Source: Pedosphaera parvula Ellin514
GTDB taxonomy: Bacteria; Verrucomicrobiota; Verrucomicrobiia; Limisphaerales; Pedosphaeraceae
NCBI RefSeq assembly: GCF_000172555.1
Contig: NZ_ABOX02000009.1
Coordinates: 62,001 to 126,000, forward strand
Length of the DNA: 64,000 bases
Direction of reading: 5' to 3'
Both the position numbers and the translations under genes were made by a program. The first letter of the stretch is position 1. Each line of letters opens with the position of its first letter. The notes beneath the pieces were generated by a model, which had not been told where the DNA came from, searched no databases, and worked only from the letters and a program-made list of their open reading frames with translations. Below are positions 26,588 through 35,100 of the stretch, piece after piece.

Positions 26588-27916
26588 ATGCCTCAGAAAA
26601 TACGGATCGCGTCTGACTTCAGACTTCTTCTGTCAGCTGTAGTCATTGCGGTCTCCATGCTTTTTGCGCAGGCGGCGAGCGGTCGCATATTTTTGGTTAG
26701 CAACACCGCAGACGGTACCGGTGTGAACACTTTGCGCGGTGCCATCCTGGCTGCCAATGCCAATGGTGGAAGCAATTTTATTCTTCTGATGTCCGGGACT
26801 TACCATTTAACCTTGGGCGGACCACGAGAGAACGCCGGATACACCGGGGATTTGGATGTTACCAGAGGCGACCTTACCATCATCGGATCGTCTGCTTCAC
26901 GCGTCACAATTTCTGCGGTCGGTTTGGGTGATCGTGTGCTTCAGGTGCTGCCAAATGCCCGGTTAAAGCTGGAGAATATTATCGTTACTGGAGGCACTGC
27001 ACCGCCAGCACGGAGTCTCTGGCTTTCAGGGGAAAATGGCGGAGGTATTCTTAATGCCGGTACGTTGATCCTCAAAGGATGTCTCATCACCAGAAATCAG
27101 AGTGGTCAGGGTGTTCAGGGGACAGGCGGGTACGGAGGAAGCAGTGGTGGTGACGGAGGTGGTATTTACAACAGCGGGACGCTGGTTATGGATAATTCTG
27201 AAATCAGCGATAATTCATGCGGGATCGGAACATCAGGCTCATTAGGAGCCAGCGGAGGTGGCATTGCCAACTCGGGATCGATGATGTTGAGCAGTTGCAC
27301 AATCAACCACAACGTTGCAGGAAAAGGGGGACAAGCTAATGGTCAGTTTATTTTTGGTGCCAAGGGCGGAGATGGAGGTGGCGTTTATAATTTGGGAACT
27401 TCACGGCTAACACTTTGCGAGATCGATGGCAATATGACTGGGAGCGGAACCGATGGTGCGCAGTGGGGGGTGGGGAATGTCTACCCTGGCTTTCCAGGTG
27501 GTGGTGGCGGACCGGGCGGAAATGGTGCGGGGTTATACAATAGCGGCAATTTAATGCTGGTCGGTTGCTCTATCCGTGGCAACGCGTGTCAAAACGGCGG
27601 CACCGGAGGGCCGGGTTTCGGATTTACTGGCGCCGGTGGCTACGGCGGTTCTGGAGGCAGCGGTGGAGGTGTTTTCAACTCCAGCACGCTGATCGTGAAT
27701 AACTGTAATATAACTGATAATACTTGTGGTTCCGGTGGAGCGGGCGGTTCCGGTGCCTATGGCGGCCAGGGAGGCGCGGGAGGAAGAGGCGGTGCCATTT
27801 TCACGAGTAGCGGTTCCACGATTATTCAGCCCAAGAACCAATTTCCCTTGAATTCAGACGGCGTCGCCGGCCCGGATGGTTCTGGTTTTAATTCAGCGGT
27901 CCAGCGCAACCGGTAA
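26588..27916 (+). CDS. Secreted glycine-rich parallel beta-helix protein
   Basis: This 442-residue protein has a signal peptide (LLLSAVVIAVSMLFAQAASG) after ATG 26588; ATG 26513 is an alternative and codons further upstream lie in repeats. The opening FLVSNTADGTGVNTLRGAIL is the usual start of CSLREAI-like autotransporter and PbH1 repeat proteins. The body repeats the rung pattern G-G-G-I/V-x-N-x-G-T-L-x-L-x-x-C-x-I-x-x-N, with glycine-rich loops (GGYGGSGGSGGGVFN) between rungs. It is likely a surface or secreted carbohydrate-binding or adhesive protein. No catalytic residues can be named. It lies 23 bases upstream of the BSP lipoprotein gene, so they may share a transcript. Confidence 0.75.
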   Translation: MPQKIRIASDFRLLLSAVVIAVSMLFAQAASGRIFLVSNTADGTGVNTLRGAILAANANGGSNFILLMSGTYHLTLGGPRENAGYTGDLDVTRGDLTIIGSSASRVTISAVGLGDRVLQVLPNARLKLENIIVTGGTAPPARSLWLSGENGGGILNAGTLILKGCLITRNQSGQGVQGTGGYGGSSGGDGGGIYNSGTLVMDNSEISDNSCGIGTSGSLGASGGGIANSGSMMLSSCTINHNVAGKGGQANGQFIFGAKGGDGGGVYNLGTSRLTLCEIDGNMTGSGTDGAQWGVGNVYPGFPGGGGGPGGNGAGLYNSGNLMLVGCSIRGNACQNGGTGGPGFGFTGAGGYGGSGGSGGGVFNSSTLIVNNCNITDNTCGSGGAGGSGAYGGQGGAGGRGGAIFTSSGSTIIQPKNQFPLNSDGVAGPDGSGFNSAVQRNR

Positions 27917-27939
27917 TTTGCTTCATTGCTGTTGCTGTT

Positions 27940-29037
27940 ATGAAACCAGTCTCCAAATACTTCTGCCTCCCACTATTCATTTTGCTCGTTGGTTGCAACA
28001 CACCAAATCAGACTATCCATGACTCTAAACTAAAAGCCTGCGAATCGGTGTGTGTTGTTCGTGTGGATTGTCATCAGACCCCGGAACTGACATCCTTTGC
28101 ACAACGTGCACAGGAGTTGGCCAACGATTTAGCTCCAAAGATAACAAAGCTCCTCGGAGAAAAGAAATTTCCTCACTTCAAAATCGTTTTTAAACAAAAC
28201 ACCGCCTGGGGAAGCGATGGTCTGGTCCCTGCATATGCCAGGGGACATACCATCTATCTCAGCGCTGATTGGCTTTCTAAATACCCGGATGATTTCGAAA
28301 TGAATTTAGCTCACGAAATGACCCACGTTATTCAAGGCTATTCGGCTAAGGCTCCGAGCTGCTGGACGGAAGGAATAGCCACCTACGTCGGTTTCAAACT
28401 TGGATATACAAATACATTAAATTGTGCCGAGTGTTCGGCGTCTCTTCCCCATTATACCTCGGGATACAATTGCGCGGGAGCGTTGCTTTTATATATTGAG
28501 GCCGCCCACGGTTCAGCGCTCGTTCGCCAACTCCATACTAAATTGCAACAGGGCCTGTACTCCGACAGCTTTTTCGCCGAAGCCACGGGAAAGTCCCTGG
28601 AGCAGTTGTGGACCGATTTTAAACAAACACCTCCTTTTACCTCGGCTGCTGCTCATAGACTGGAATTAGAGGCGTGGCTCAAATCCCCCGGCAAGAAGTC
28701 AGTCGCGGAAACAATGGCTCGAATGGCGGAATTTCTGAGAACCCAGCCAGGCGGGGCTTTCACCGCTGATGCCCAGATGTTTCTGATCGATCTCGCAAAT
28801 AAAGATTGTTTGCCGGGATTTGCAGGCACCGGCCCCGCCGGTCTGGCTTTTGAACGGGATGATTTGAATGCTCCAGTGGACTTCCCGATCTCACGCATCA
28901 TCCATTTCCTGAAGAAGGACGACCGTTTCCGGTACCATTACACCGTTGTGAAGGAATCCCCACAGAGTGCATGGAAACTGAGTAAGTCTTGGCGCACAAA
29001 CCCGGATGGCCGCATTTTAGCCATCGTACAGAAGTAA
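27940..29037 (+). CDS. BSP-family zinc metallopeptidase lipoprotein
   Basis: This 365-residue protein carries a lipoprotein signal: FILLVGCNT with the lipobox L-V-G-C at residues 16-19. The core holds H-E-M-T-H (HExxH) in NLAHEMTHVIQGY, followed by PSCWTEGIATYVGFKLGY, where the E-G-I-A segment is the hallmark of the plant 'basic secretory protein' peptidase family. It is predicted to be a zinc protease anchored in a membrane and facing the periplasm or outside. The C-terminal 100 residues are unassigned. Its pairing with the beta-helix gene suggests joint secretion. Confidence 0.8.
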   Translation: MKPVSKYFCLPLFILLVGCNTPNQTIHDSKLKACESVCVVRVDCHQTPELTSFAQRAQELANDLAPKITKLLGEKKFPHFKIVFKQNTAWGSDGLVPAYARGHTIYLSADWLSKYPDDFEMNLAHEMTHVIQGYSAKAPSCWTEGIATYVGFKLGYTNTLNCAECSASLPHYTSGYNCAGALLLYIEAAHGSALVRQLHTKLQQGLYSDSFFAEATGKSLEQLWTDFKQTPPFTSAAAHRLELEAWLKSPGKKSVAETMARMAEFLRTQPGGAFTADAQMFLIDLANKDCLPGFAGTGPAGLAFERDDLNAPVDFPISRIIHFLKKDDRFRYHYTVVKESPQSAWKLSKSWRTNPDGRILAIVQK

Positions 29038-29064
29038 GCTGATACAAGATACTGCACCTGCACC

Positions 29065-29469
29065 ATGACCTACAAACTTCACATCGAACGCACCTCCGGG
29101 GAAATTCCGCTGGAAGAGTGGAAGGCTGCTGTGGCAGCAACCAAAGGCGTTCGCCTGCATCCCGGACAATTTGGGACCTTGGTAGCCACCGGTGAGATCA
29201 TCCGGATCAACTCACAGGACGGAGACGCCGAAGTCTATTGGCCAAAACAACGAAAATGGCACATCGTCTTCCGTTGGTTCCAAGGCGCTGCTTCTTTCAC
29301 TCCTGTATGCCCGCCGGGCGATGTGTCCTATCCACCATGGAAAGCCGCTGTAGCCTTGGCTTCCTATTTGCAGGCTGTGATTAGATCAGATAGTGGAGAA
29401 ATTTTTGAATTGAAGATCGGTGCACTCTTTGAACCGGAAATTCGCAAGAACCCAGCCTATGAGCAGTAA
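29065..29469 (+). CDS. Small protein of unknown function
   Basis: A 134-residue protein without signal or membrane segment, starting at ATG 29065, 27 bases after the BSP gene. It reads as globular alpha/beta (SGEIPLEEWKAAVAATKGVRL, DAEVYWPKQRKWHIVFRWFQG). The opening LEEW and the W-rich strand recall small immunity-type proteins, but I can name no family. It overlaps the next gene by 11 bases, so the two are translated together. The last 40 residues are less conserved-looking. Confidence 0.6.
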   Translation: MTYKLHIERTSGEIPLEEWKAAVAATKGVRLHPGQFGTLVATGEIIRINSQDGDAEVYWPKQRKWHIVFRWFQGAASFTPVCPPGDVSYPPWKAAVALASYLQAVIRSDSGEIFELKIGALFEPEIRKNPAYEQ

Positions 29470-30034
29470 AGACATCTCTCTACAACGACAGCTTTCGGCG
29501 ACCCTGCTAACGGGCGACCTTGCCACCTGCCAGCGCGCCGTCAGTGAAGAACTTAAAGCCCTGCCGCGTTCCCCATTTCACATCGTACTTGATCTCAACA
29601 TCACCACAGATGCCGAGGCCTTTGCTGAGTTTTTCGACAATTTCTTTCGACAGGTGGCAAACCGCTTTCCAATCGGAGCCGCCTATACCGAGATGAATGG
29701 CTTCTGCATCAACACTGACCTTTGGTTTTGCAACCTGTTTGCCTACCAGCAATATGGCGGCCATGACGATTACGATTGGTTGGCCCGTTGGCAGGCGGAA
29801 GATCCTGGCGCAATTGCTATCGAAGGACTCGAGCCACTTCAAGAAGTTTATGGCAGCCCTGCGTTTCGTGATAAAAATTTTTATGATGCGTGCTCAGTTA
29901 CTGATCTATTGGTGGTTATAAAATTTCAGGAGTTCGTCCACCGGGCTTCAGCCCATATGAAGGAACTGAAATTCCCCTTGCTGGTTACCGCGCACGATTA
30001 CGATTTCATCCATGAGGTGAAACCCGGCCGCTGA
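29459..30034 (+). CDS. Protein of unknown function, coupled to the preceding gene
   Basis: A 191-residue cytoplasmic-looking protein starting at ATG 29459 inside the end of the previous gene. An upstream frame (from 29420) overlaps more and is unlikely. Composition is normal, acidic, with aromatic clusters (GFCINTDLWFCNLFAYQQYGG, HDDYDWLARW). The gene pair stands between the BSP peptidase and the sigma factor. A toxin or immunity role cannot be shown; no known motif is seen. Confidence 0.6.
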   Translation: MSSKDISLQRQLSATLLTGDLATCQRAVSEELKALPRSPFHIVLDLNITTDAEAFAEFFDNFFRQVANRFPIGAAYTEMNGFCINTDLWFCNLFAYQQYGGHDDYDWLARWQAEDPGAIAIEGLEPLQEVYGSPAFRDKNFYDACSVTDLLVVIKFQEFVHRASAHMKELKFPLLVTAHDYDFIHEVKPGR

Positions 30035-30093
30035 ACCCGAGTCTCCAAAAATAATTTGTCTCATTTCGTCATCGGCGTGGATATACATGATGA

Positions 30094-31686
30094 ATGACGA
30101 ACAGTGACATGGAGTTGGTGCAGGAGTACGCTACGCGACACTCCGAGCAAGCTTTTGAAACGCTCGTATCGCGGCACGTTACCCTTGTTTATTCGTCCGC
30201 CCTGCGGCAGGTCCGCGATCCCCATCTGGCTGAGGAAATCACCCAGGCCGTTTTTATCATTCTCTCCCAAAAGGCCGGCTCACTCAGCCCTAAAGCCATT
30301 CTCCCCGGCTGGCTCTATCGCACTACCCGGTTTACGGCCAGCAAGGCGTTGCAACAACAATCGCGCCGCCAAAACCGCGAGCAGGAGGCGTACATGCAAT
30401 CCACCATTGAAGACACCGCAACCGAAGCCGCCTGGCAGGAATTGTCTCCCTTGCTTGACGAAACGATGGCTGGGTTGGGACAAACCGACCGCGATGCCTT
30501 GGTCCTGCGCTATTTGGAGAACAAAAGTTTACAGGAGGTGGGGATGGCTTTGGGCATGGAAGAACGAGCCGCACAGAAACGGGTGGCGCGGGGCTTGGAA
30601 AAGCTCCGCGCACTCTTTACCAAACGCGGCATAGTCCTTTCCTCAGCTCTGATTGCGGCAGCCATTTCCGCGAACTCCGCCTACGCCGTGCCGGTCGGCC
30701 TGGCAGCGACAATTTCTGCGACAACCGTCCAAGGTTCGGCCGCCGCAGCTTCAGTAACAACCTTCGTGAAAGGAACCCTCAAAATGATGAAATGGATGAA
30801 ACTCAAAGTCGCCGTCGGCGTGGGCATAGTCGCCCTAGTGGCCATCGGTGCCACCACGGTGGCTATTTCCCAAAGCAGTTTGCATGACAAACCCACCGCG
30901 AGAGAGATCGCCAAAAAATCCAAGGCTGCCTACGCAGCCCTTGTCAGTTACAGCGATGACGGAATCGTTGTGACGGAAGGCGCTGGCTCAACCACAACCA
31001 CGACGTTTAACACCCGACTGCTGCGCCCCAATCTATATAAGCTCGAATGGACTCAGACTGGCGGCTTTTTCAACATGACCGGAATTGTCTGGTCCGCTGG
31101 CAGCGGAGATTTTCTGCAAACCATAACGAAAGGGCAGCCACAGGATACCGAACCCAAGAAAATGCCAAACATGCAAACCGCACTGGCCTCAGCCAACGGT
31201 TATTCTGCCGCATCGACTGTACCTTCGGAATTTTGCAATCTCAAGTCTGGCGGCGTATTGGGCGTCCCTGGTTCAGATCTTGCCAAAACCACAATTGAGC
31301 CTGATGAGAAGGTGGGCGACGTTGATTGCTTTGTGATTTCGAGCGCAATGGAACCGATCAAAATTCCGTACGACAAGGGCACTACCGGGAACATCACGTG
31401 GAGACTTTGGATCGGCAAGCAGGACTACCTGATCCACAAAAGCCAGAGCATTACTGAAAACGCCTCTCTACCTCCTCTCAAAATCAGCGATGCAGCCGTC
31501 AAAAACGCGCTTGCAGAAAAGAATCAACCCGCTACCCCTGAGCTCATGGCAGCCCTAAGAGCTACAATGGAAAAAGACTACCAACAAGTTCGAAACAGTA
31601 TAAAGTCCGGCAAAGTGGTTTTCACCCAAACACACGAGCACATCTCTGTGAACCAGAAATTCTCACCATCGGATTTCGCCCGATAA
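30094..31686 (+). CDS. ECF sigma factor fused to a membrane segment and envelope domain
   Basis: This 530-residue protein begins with an ECF sigma factor: region 2 about residues 12-80 (EQAFETLVSRHVTLVYSSAL and AEEITQAVFIILSQKAG) and region 4 about residues 130-178 (RDALVLRYLENKSLQEVGMALGM). After an Ala-rich linker comes a membrane segment at residues 238-258 (KVAVGVGIVALVAIGATTVAI). The rest (residues 265-530) has a LolA-like or DUF2092-like look (KAAYAALVSYSDDGIVVTEGAGS) with SQSITENASLP later. A sigma factor anchored in the membrane with an envelope domain could be released by proteolysis or act in place. No anti-sigma factor gene is next to it. It stands before the giant protein gene at 32200. 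Confidence 0.8.
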   Translation: MTNSDMELVQEYATRHSEQAFETLVSRHVTLVYSSALRQVRDPHLAEEITQAVFIILSQKAGSLSPKAILPGWLYRTTRFTASKALQQQSRRQNREQEAYMQSTIEDTATEAAWQELSPLLDETMAGLGQTDRDALVLRYLENKSLQEVGMALGMEERAAQKRVARGLEKLRALFTKRGIVLSSALIAAAISANSAYAVPVGLAATISATTVQGSAAAASVTTFVKGTLKMMKWMKLKVAVGVGIVALVAIGATTVAISQSSLHDKPTAREIAKKSKAAYAALVSYSDDGIVVTEGAGSTTTTTFNTRLLRPNLYKLEWTQTGGFFNMTGIVWSAGSGDFLQTITKGQPQDTEPKKMPNMQTALASANGYSAASTVPSEFCNLKSGGVLGVPGSDLAKTTIEPDEKVGDVDCFVISSAMEPIKIPYDKGTTGNITWRLWIGKQDYLIHKSQSITENASLPPLKISDAAVKNALAEKNQPATPELMAALRATMEKDYQQVRNSIKSGKVVFTQTHEHISVNQKFSPSDFAR

Positions 31687-32199
31687 CTTCAACTTTTCCA
31701 ATCAGAATCGCCCGACGTTTTCCAAACGATTCATCCTTTGCTCGGCAGAGCAGGGGATAAAATCTATCAGACACCCTTCGCCGTTTTCAGGTGGATTGGA
31801 GTTTAATCAAACTTTCTCCCGTTGCGTTTGTTGGTTTCCTTAGTTCACTCAATCCCGATGCCAAACCGTCGCTCCCAAACTGGTTTTTCTCCGACAGACA
31901 TACCGCCCAATCCGGCCAGTTTGCATGGACACTTTTGTATCACTCTGGAACGCCCTTCCAACTGGTCTGCCGATGCCACCGATTCATCACCAGCGTTATC
32001 AAACCTGCTGAACTGAGGCAAAAACTCCAACAAACGCTCATTTTCCCGGCAAAAATCACCAACTTTCCTTAAGAACGGCACGAAACTTGCCTTTACGCAT
32101 GACGCTTTGCAGTCTCTATTGCGAACCCGACGGCCCACTCCGTGAATGGATGCCAGTTCCCAAATAGTCACCAAAGCTCAGCAATCTCAGAAGTCAACT
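31687..32199. other. Intergenic region of about 510 bp
   Basis: Nothing convincing is seen. Frames such as 31791-32072 lack ribosome sites and protein-like composition. The promoter of the giant gene at 32200 must lie here, and a binding site for a sigma factor of ECF type is a reasonable guess, but I cannot point to a specific pair of boxes. Frames at 32146-32199 extend the giant gene in frame but precede its signal peptide. Confidence 0.4.
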
Positions 32200-35100
32200 A
32201 TGATCAACGCCATCAAAATCGGGCTGAAATTATTAGCCGCTGCCTGCGCAGTCACATTTTCCGTTTCAGCCATTGCTCAGCCGAATCTGACCCCTTACCA
32301 ACCATCCGGTTGGTCGGACAAAATTGTTGTTTCTACCGTTACAGGAACATCAACCGACAGTTCCCCGCTGACCACAGCCGATACGCTGTACGTCGATTGG
32401 GCGGTCGCCAATTTGGGCGCGGCGGCTGGCAGTTTCACCACCTCGCTCTACGTGGACGGAGTGCTGAAGCATGCATGGAGCTCGGCCTCGCTGGCTGGCA
32501 GCTCCTATACTTATTTCCAGGATTATTCCATTGGCGTCCTAACCGCCGGTTCGCACACGATCCAGATCGTGGCGGATAGCGCTGGAACCGTTGCCGAGAG
32601 TAACGAAAGCGACAACTCCTACACCAAGACGATTACGGTCGGCGCTTCAGCTCTGCCGAATCTGACCCCTTATCAGCCATCAGGATGGTCGGACAAAATT
32701 GTGGTTTCGACCGGCACCGGCACTTCAACTGACAGCTCTCCCCTCATCACGACCAACACGCTCTATGTCGATTGGGCCGTGATCAACAATGGCGGCTCTG
32801 CGGCTGGCAGTTTCTCAACCTCTCTCTATGTTGATGGTGTCCTAAAGAACACATGGCCTTCGTCCTCGCTAGGCGTTAGCACTTACACCTATGCTCAGGA
32901 TTACTCCATCGGCGCCCTCACCGCTGGAAGCCATACCATCCAGATTACCACGGATACCGGCAGCACTGTCACCGAGAGCAGTGAAAGCGACAATTCCTAC
33001 ACTAAAACCATCACCGTTAGCGCGCCAGCTCTGCCAAATCTGTCTCCGCATCAACCTTCCGGCTGGGGAGACAAGCTGATTGTTTCGACCGTGACCGGCA
33101 CCTCCACGGACACCGCCGCGATCACAAGTGCGGACAACCTTTACATCGATTGGTCGGTGATCAACAACGGCACCGTTGCTTCCGGTTCCTTCACCGTGGG
33201 ATTATACGTGGATGGCGTGCTCAATCACTCCTGGTCTTCCAGCGGTTTAAATCCCAGCACCTACACTTACGTGCAGGACTATTCTCTCGGCGCTCTCAGC
33301 GCAGGCAGCCATACCATTCAAATCACCGCCGATACCGGTTCCACGGTTGTCGAAGTAAACGAGGGCGATAATTCCTACAGCAAAATAATCAACGTAACTG
33401 CCGCCAGTGCGCCCGCACCAACGCTCGGAACCCCGGCCAACGGCGCCACCGCGCAGTCGACAACTCCGGCTTTTACCTGGACTTCCGTGAGCAACGCCAC
33501 TTCCTACCGCATTATCGTCGCGACCAGTGCGGCTGATTTGCCGACCGATCCCACCGCCAGTTCCGGTGGCCCGAGCGTTGTTCTAAACACCACTTCCGGC
33601 TCAACCTCCTACACTCCGGTCACACCTTTGAACCCTGGCACCACTTATTACTGGGAAGTCCACGGCCGCAATGGCAGTGACATTGGCATCTGGTCCAGCG
33701 TGAACAGTTTCACCACGGCTGTTCCTCCGAGCGGGCTGACCATCATACCAACTTTCGATAGCTCCATCACCAGTGATCCCCAGGCCGCCCAAATTGAGGC
33801 CACCATTAATTCAGCCATTGCCGTTTACCAAAGCAATTTCTCCGACCCCATCACCGTCGCGATTACTTTCAAGAAGATGACGAGCGGGCTCGGTCTCAGC
33901 AGCGGAGTTTATTACCAGACTTATTCCTACTCGACCTACCGGGCGGCTCTGGCTTCTCATGCCACCACGACCGACGATGCCACGGCGCTTGCGTACTTGC
34001 CGAATGTTGCCAACAATCCTGTGAACGGCAACTCAAGCGTGAACGTCAAGCTCGCCCTCGCTCGGGCGCTGGGTTTCACAGCCAATCCCCCGGCAGGACA
34101 ACCTGACGGCACCGTCCAGTTGAACCTGGGAATTATGAACCTCTCCGCCGCCGCTAACGATCCAAGTAAATATTCGCTCTTTGGCACTGTCTCCCATGAA
34201 ATCGACGAAGTCCTCGGTTTCAGCTCGGCCCTCAATGGGCTGTCTAATGGCGCCCCGGCTCCAACCGGCGCCATATTTCCTGAAGATCTCTTCCGCTATG
34301 ATGCAAGCGGGTCACGAATTTTTTCGACGGATGCCAATGTCGCCAGCTACTTATCTTTCGATGGCACCACGCAGCTCGCCAGGTACAATCAGACCCAAGG
34401 CGGCGATTTCCAGGATTGGTATAGCTTTTATGGCGGTGTAACTCCCGAAGTGCAGGACGCATTTTCTCCCCCCGGTACATCTCCAGTCCTGGGCGTGGAA
34501 CTCCGGGTGCTGGATGCGATCGGCTACAACCGCGTTCTGCCTCCAAGCACAATCGTTGCCTCAGCGGGCAGTGGTGGCACTATCAGTCCGACCGGCTCCT
34601 TCTCGAAAAACACCGGTACCAGTCAGCTGTTCACCGCCACTCCCAATGCCAATTATGTCGTGAACCAATGGCTCGTGGATGGCAGTGTTGTACAGACAGG
34701 CGGTACCACCTACACGTTGTCGTATATCCAGACCAACCATAATGTACAGGTGAGCTTTACTTTCGTGCCGCCAAAAACGGACCAGACCATCACCTTCGCC
34801 TCGCTGGCAAACAAGGCGTATGGCGACCCATCATTTACCATCAGCGCCACTGCCAGCTCGGGCTTGGCCGTCAGTTACAGCATCCTCTCCGGCCCCGCAA
34901 CGATTTCCGGGAATACCGTGATGATCACCGGCGCGGGCACGGTCACTGTCCGGGCATCTCAAAGCGGCAATGGTAGCTACAATCCTGCACCGGACGTCGA
35001 TCAGTCCTTCACCGTGGCAAAAGCGAATCAAACCATCACGTTCGCCGCATTGGGAAATAAAACCTACGGCGATGGCTCATTCGCAGTGAGCGGAACTGCC

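Noticed and set aside
31791-32072. 93-codon frame before the MBG protein gene
   Set aside because: Starts without ribosome site and reads as random composition; no signal or domain.
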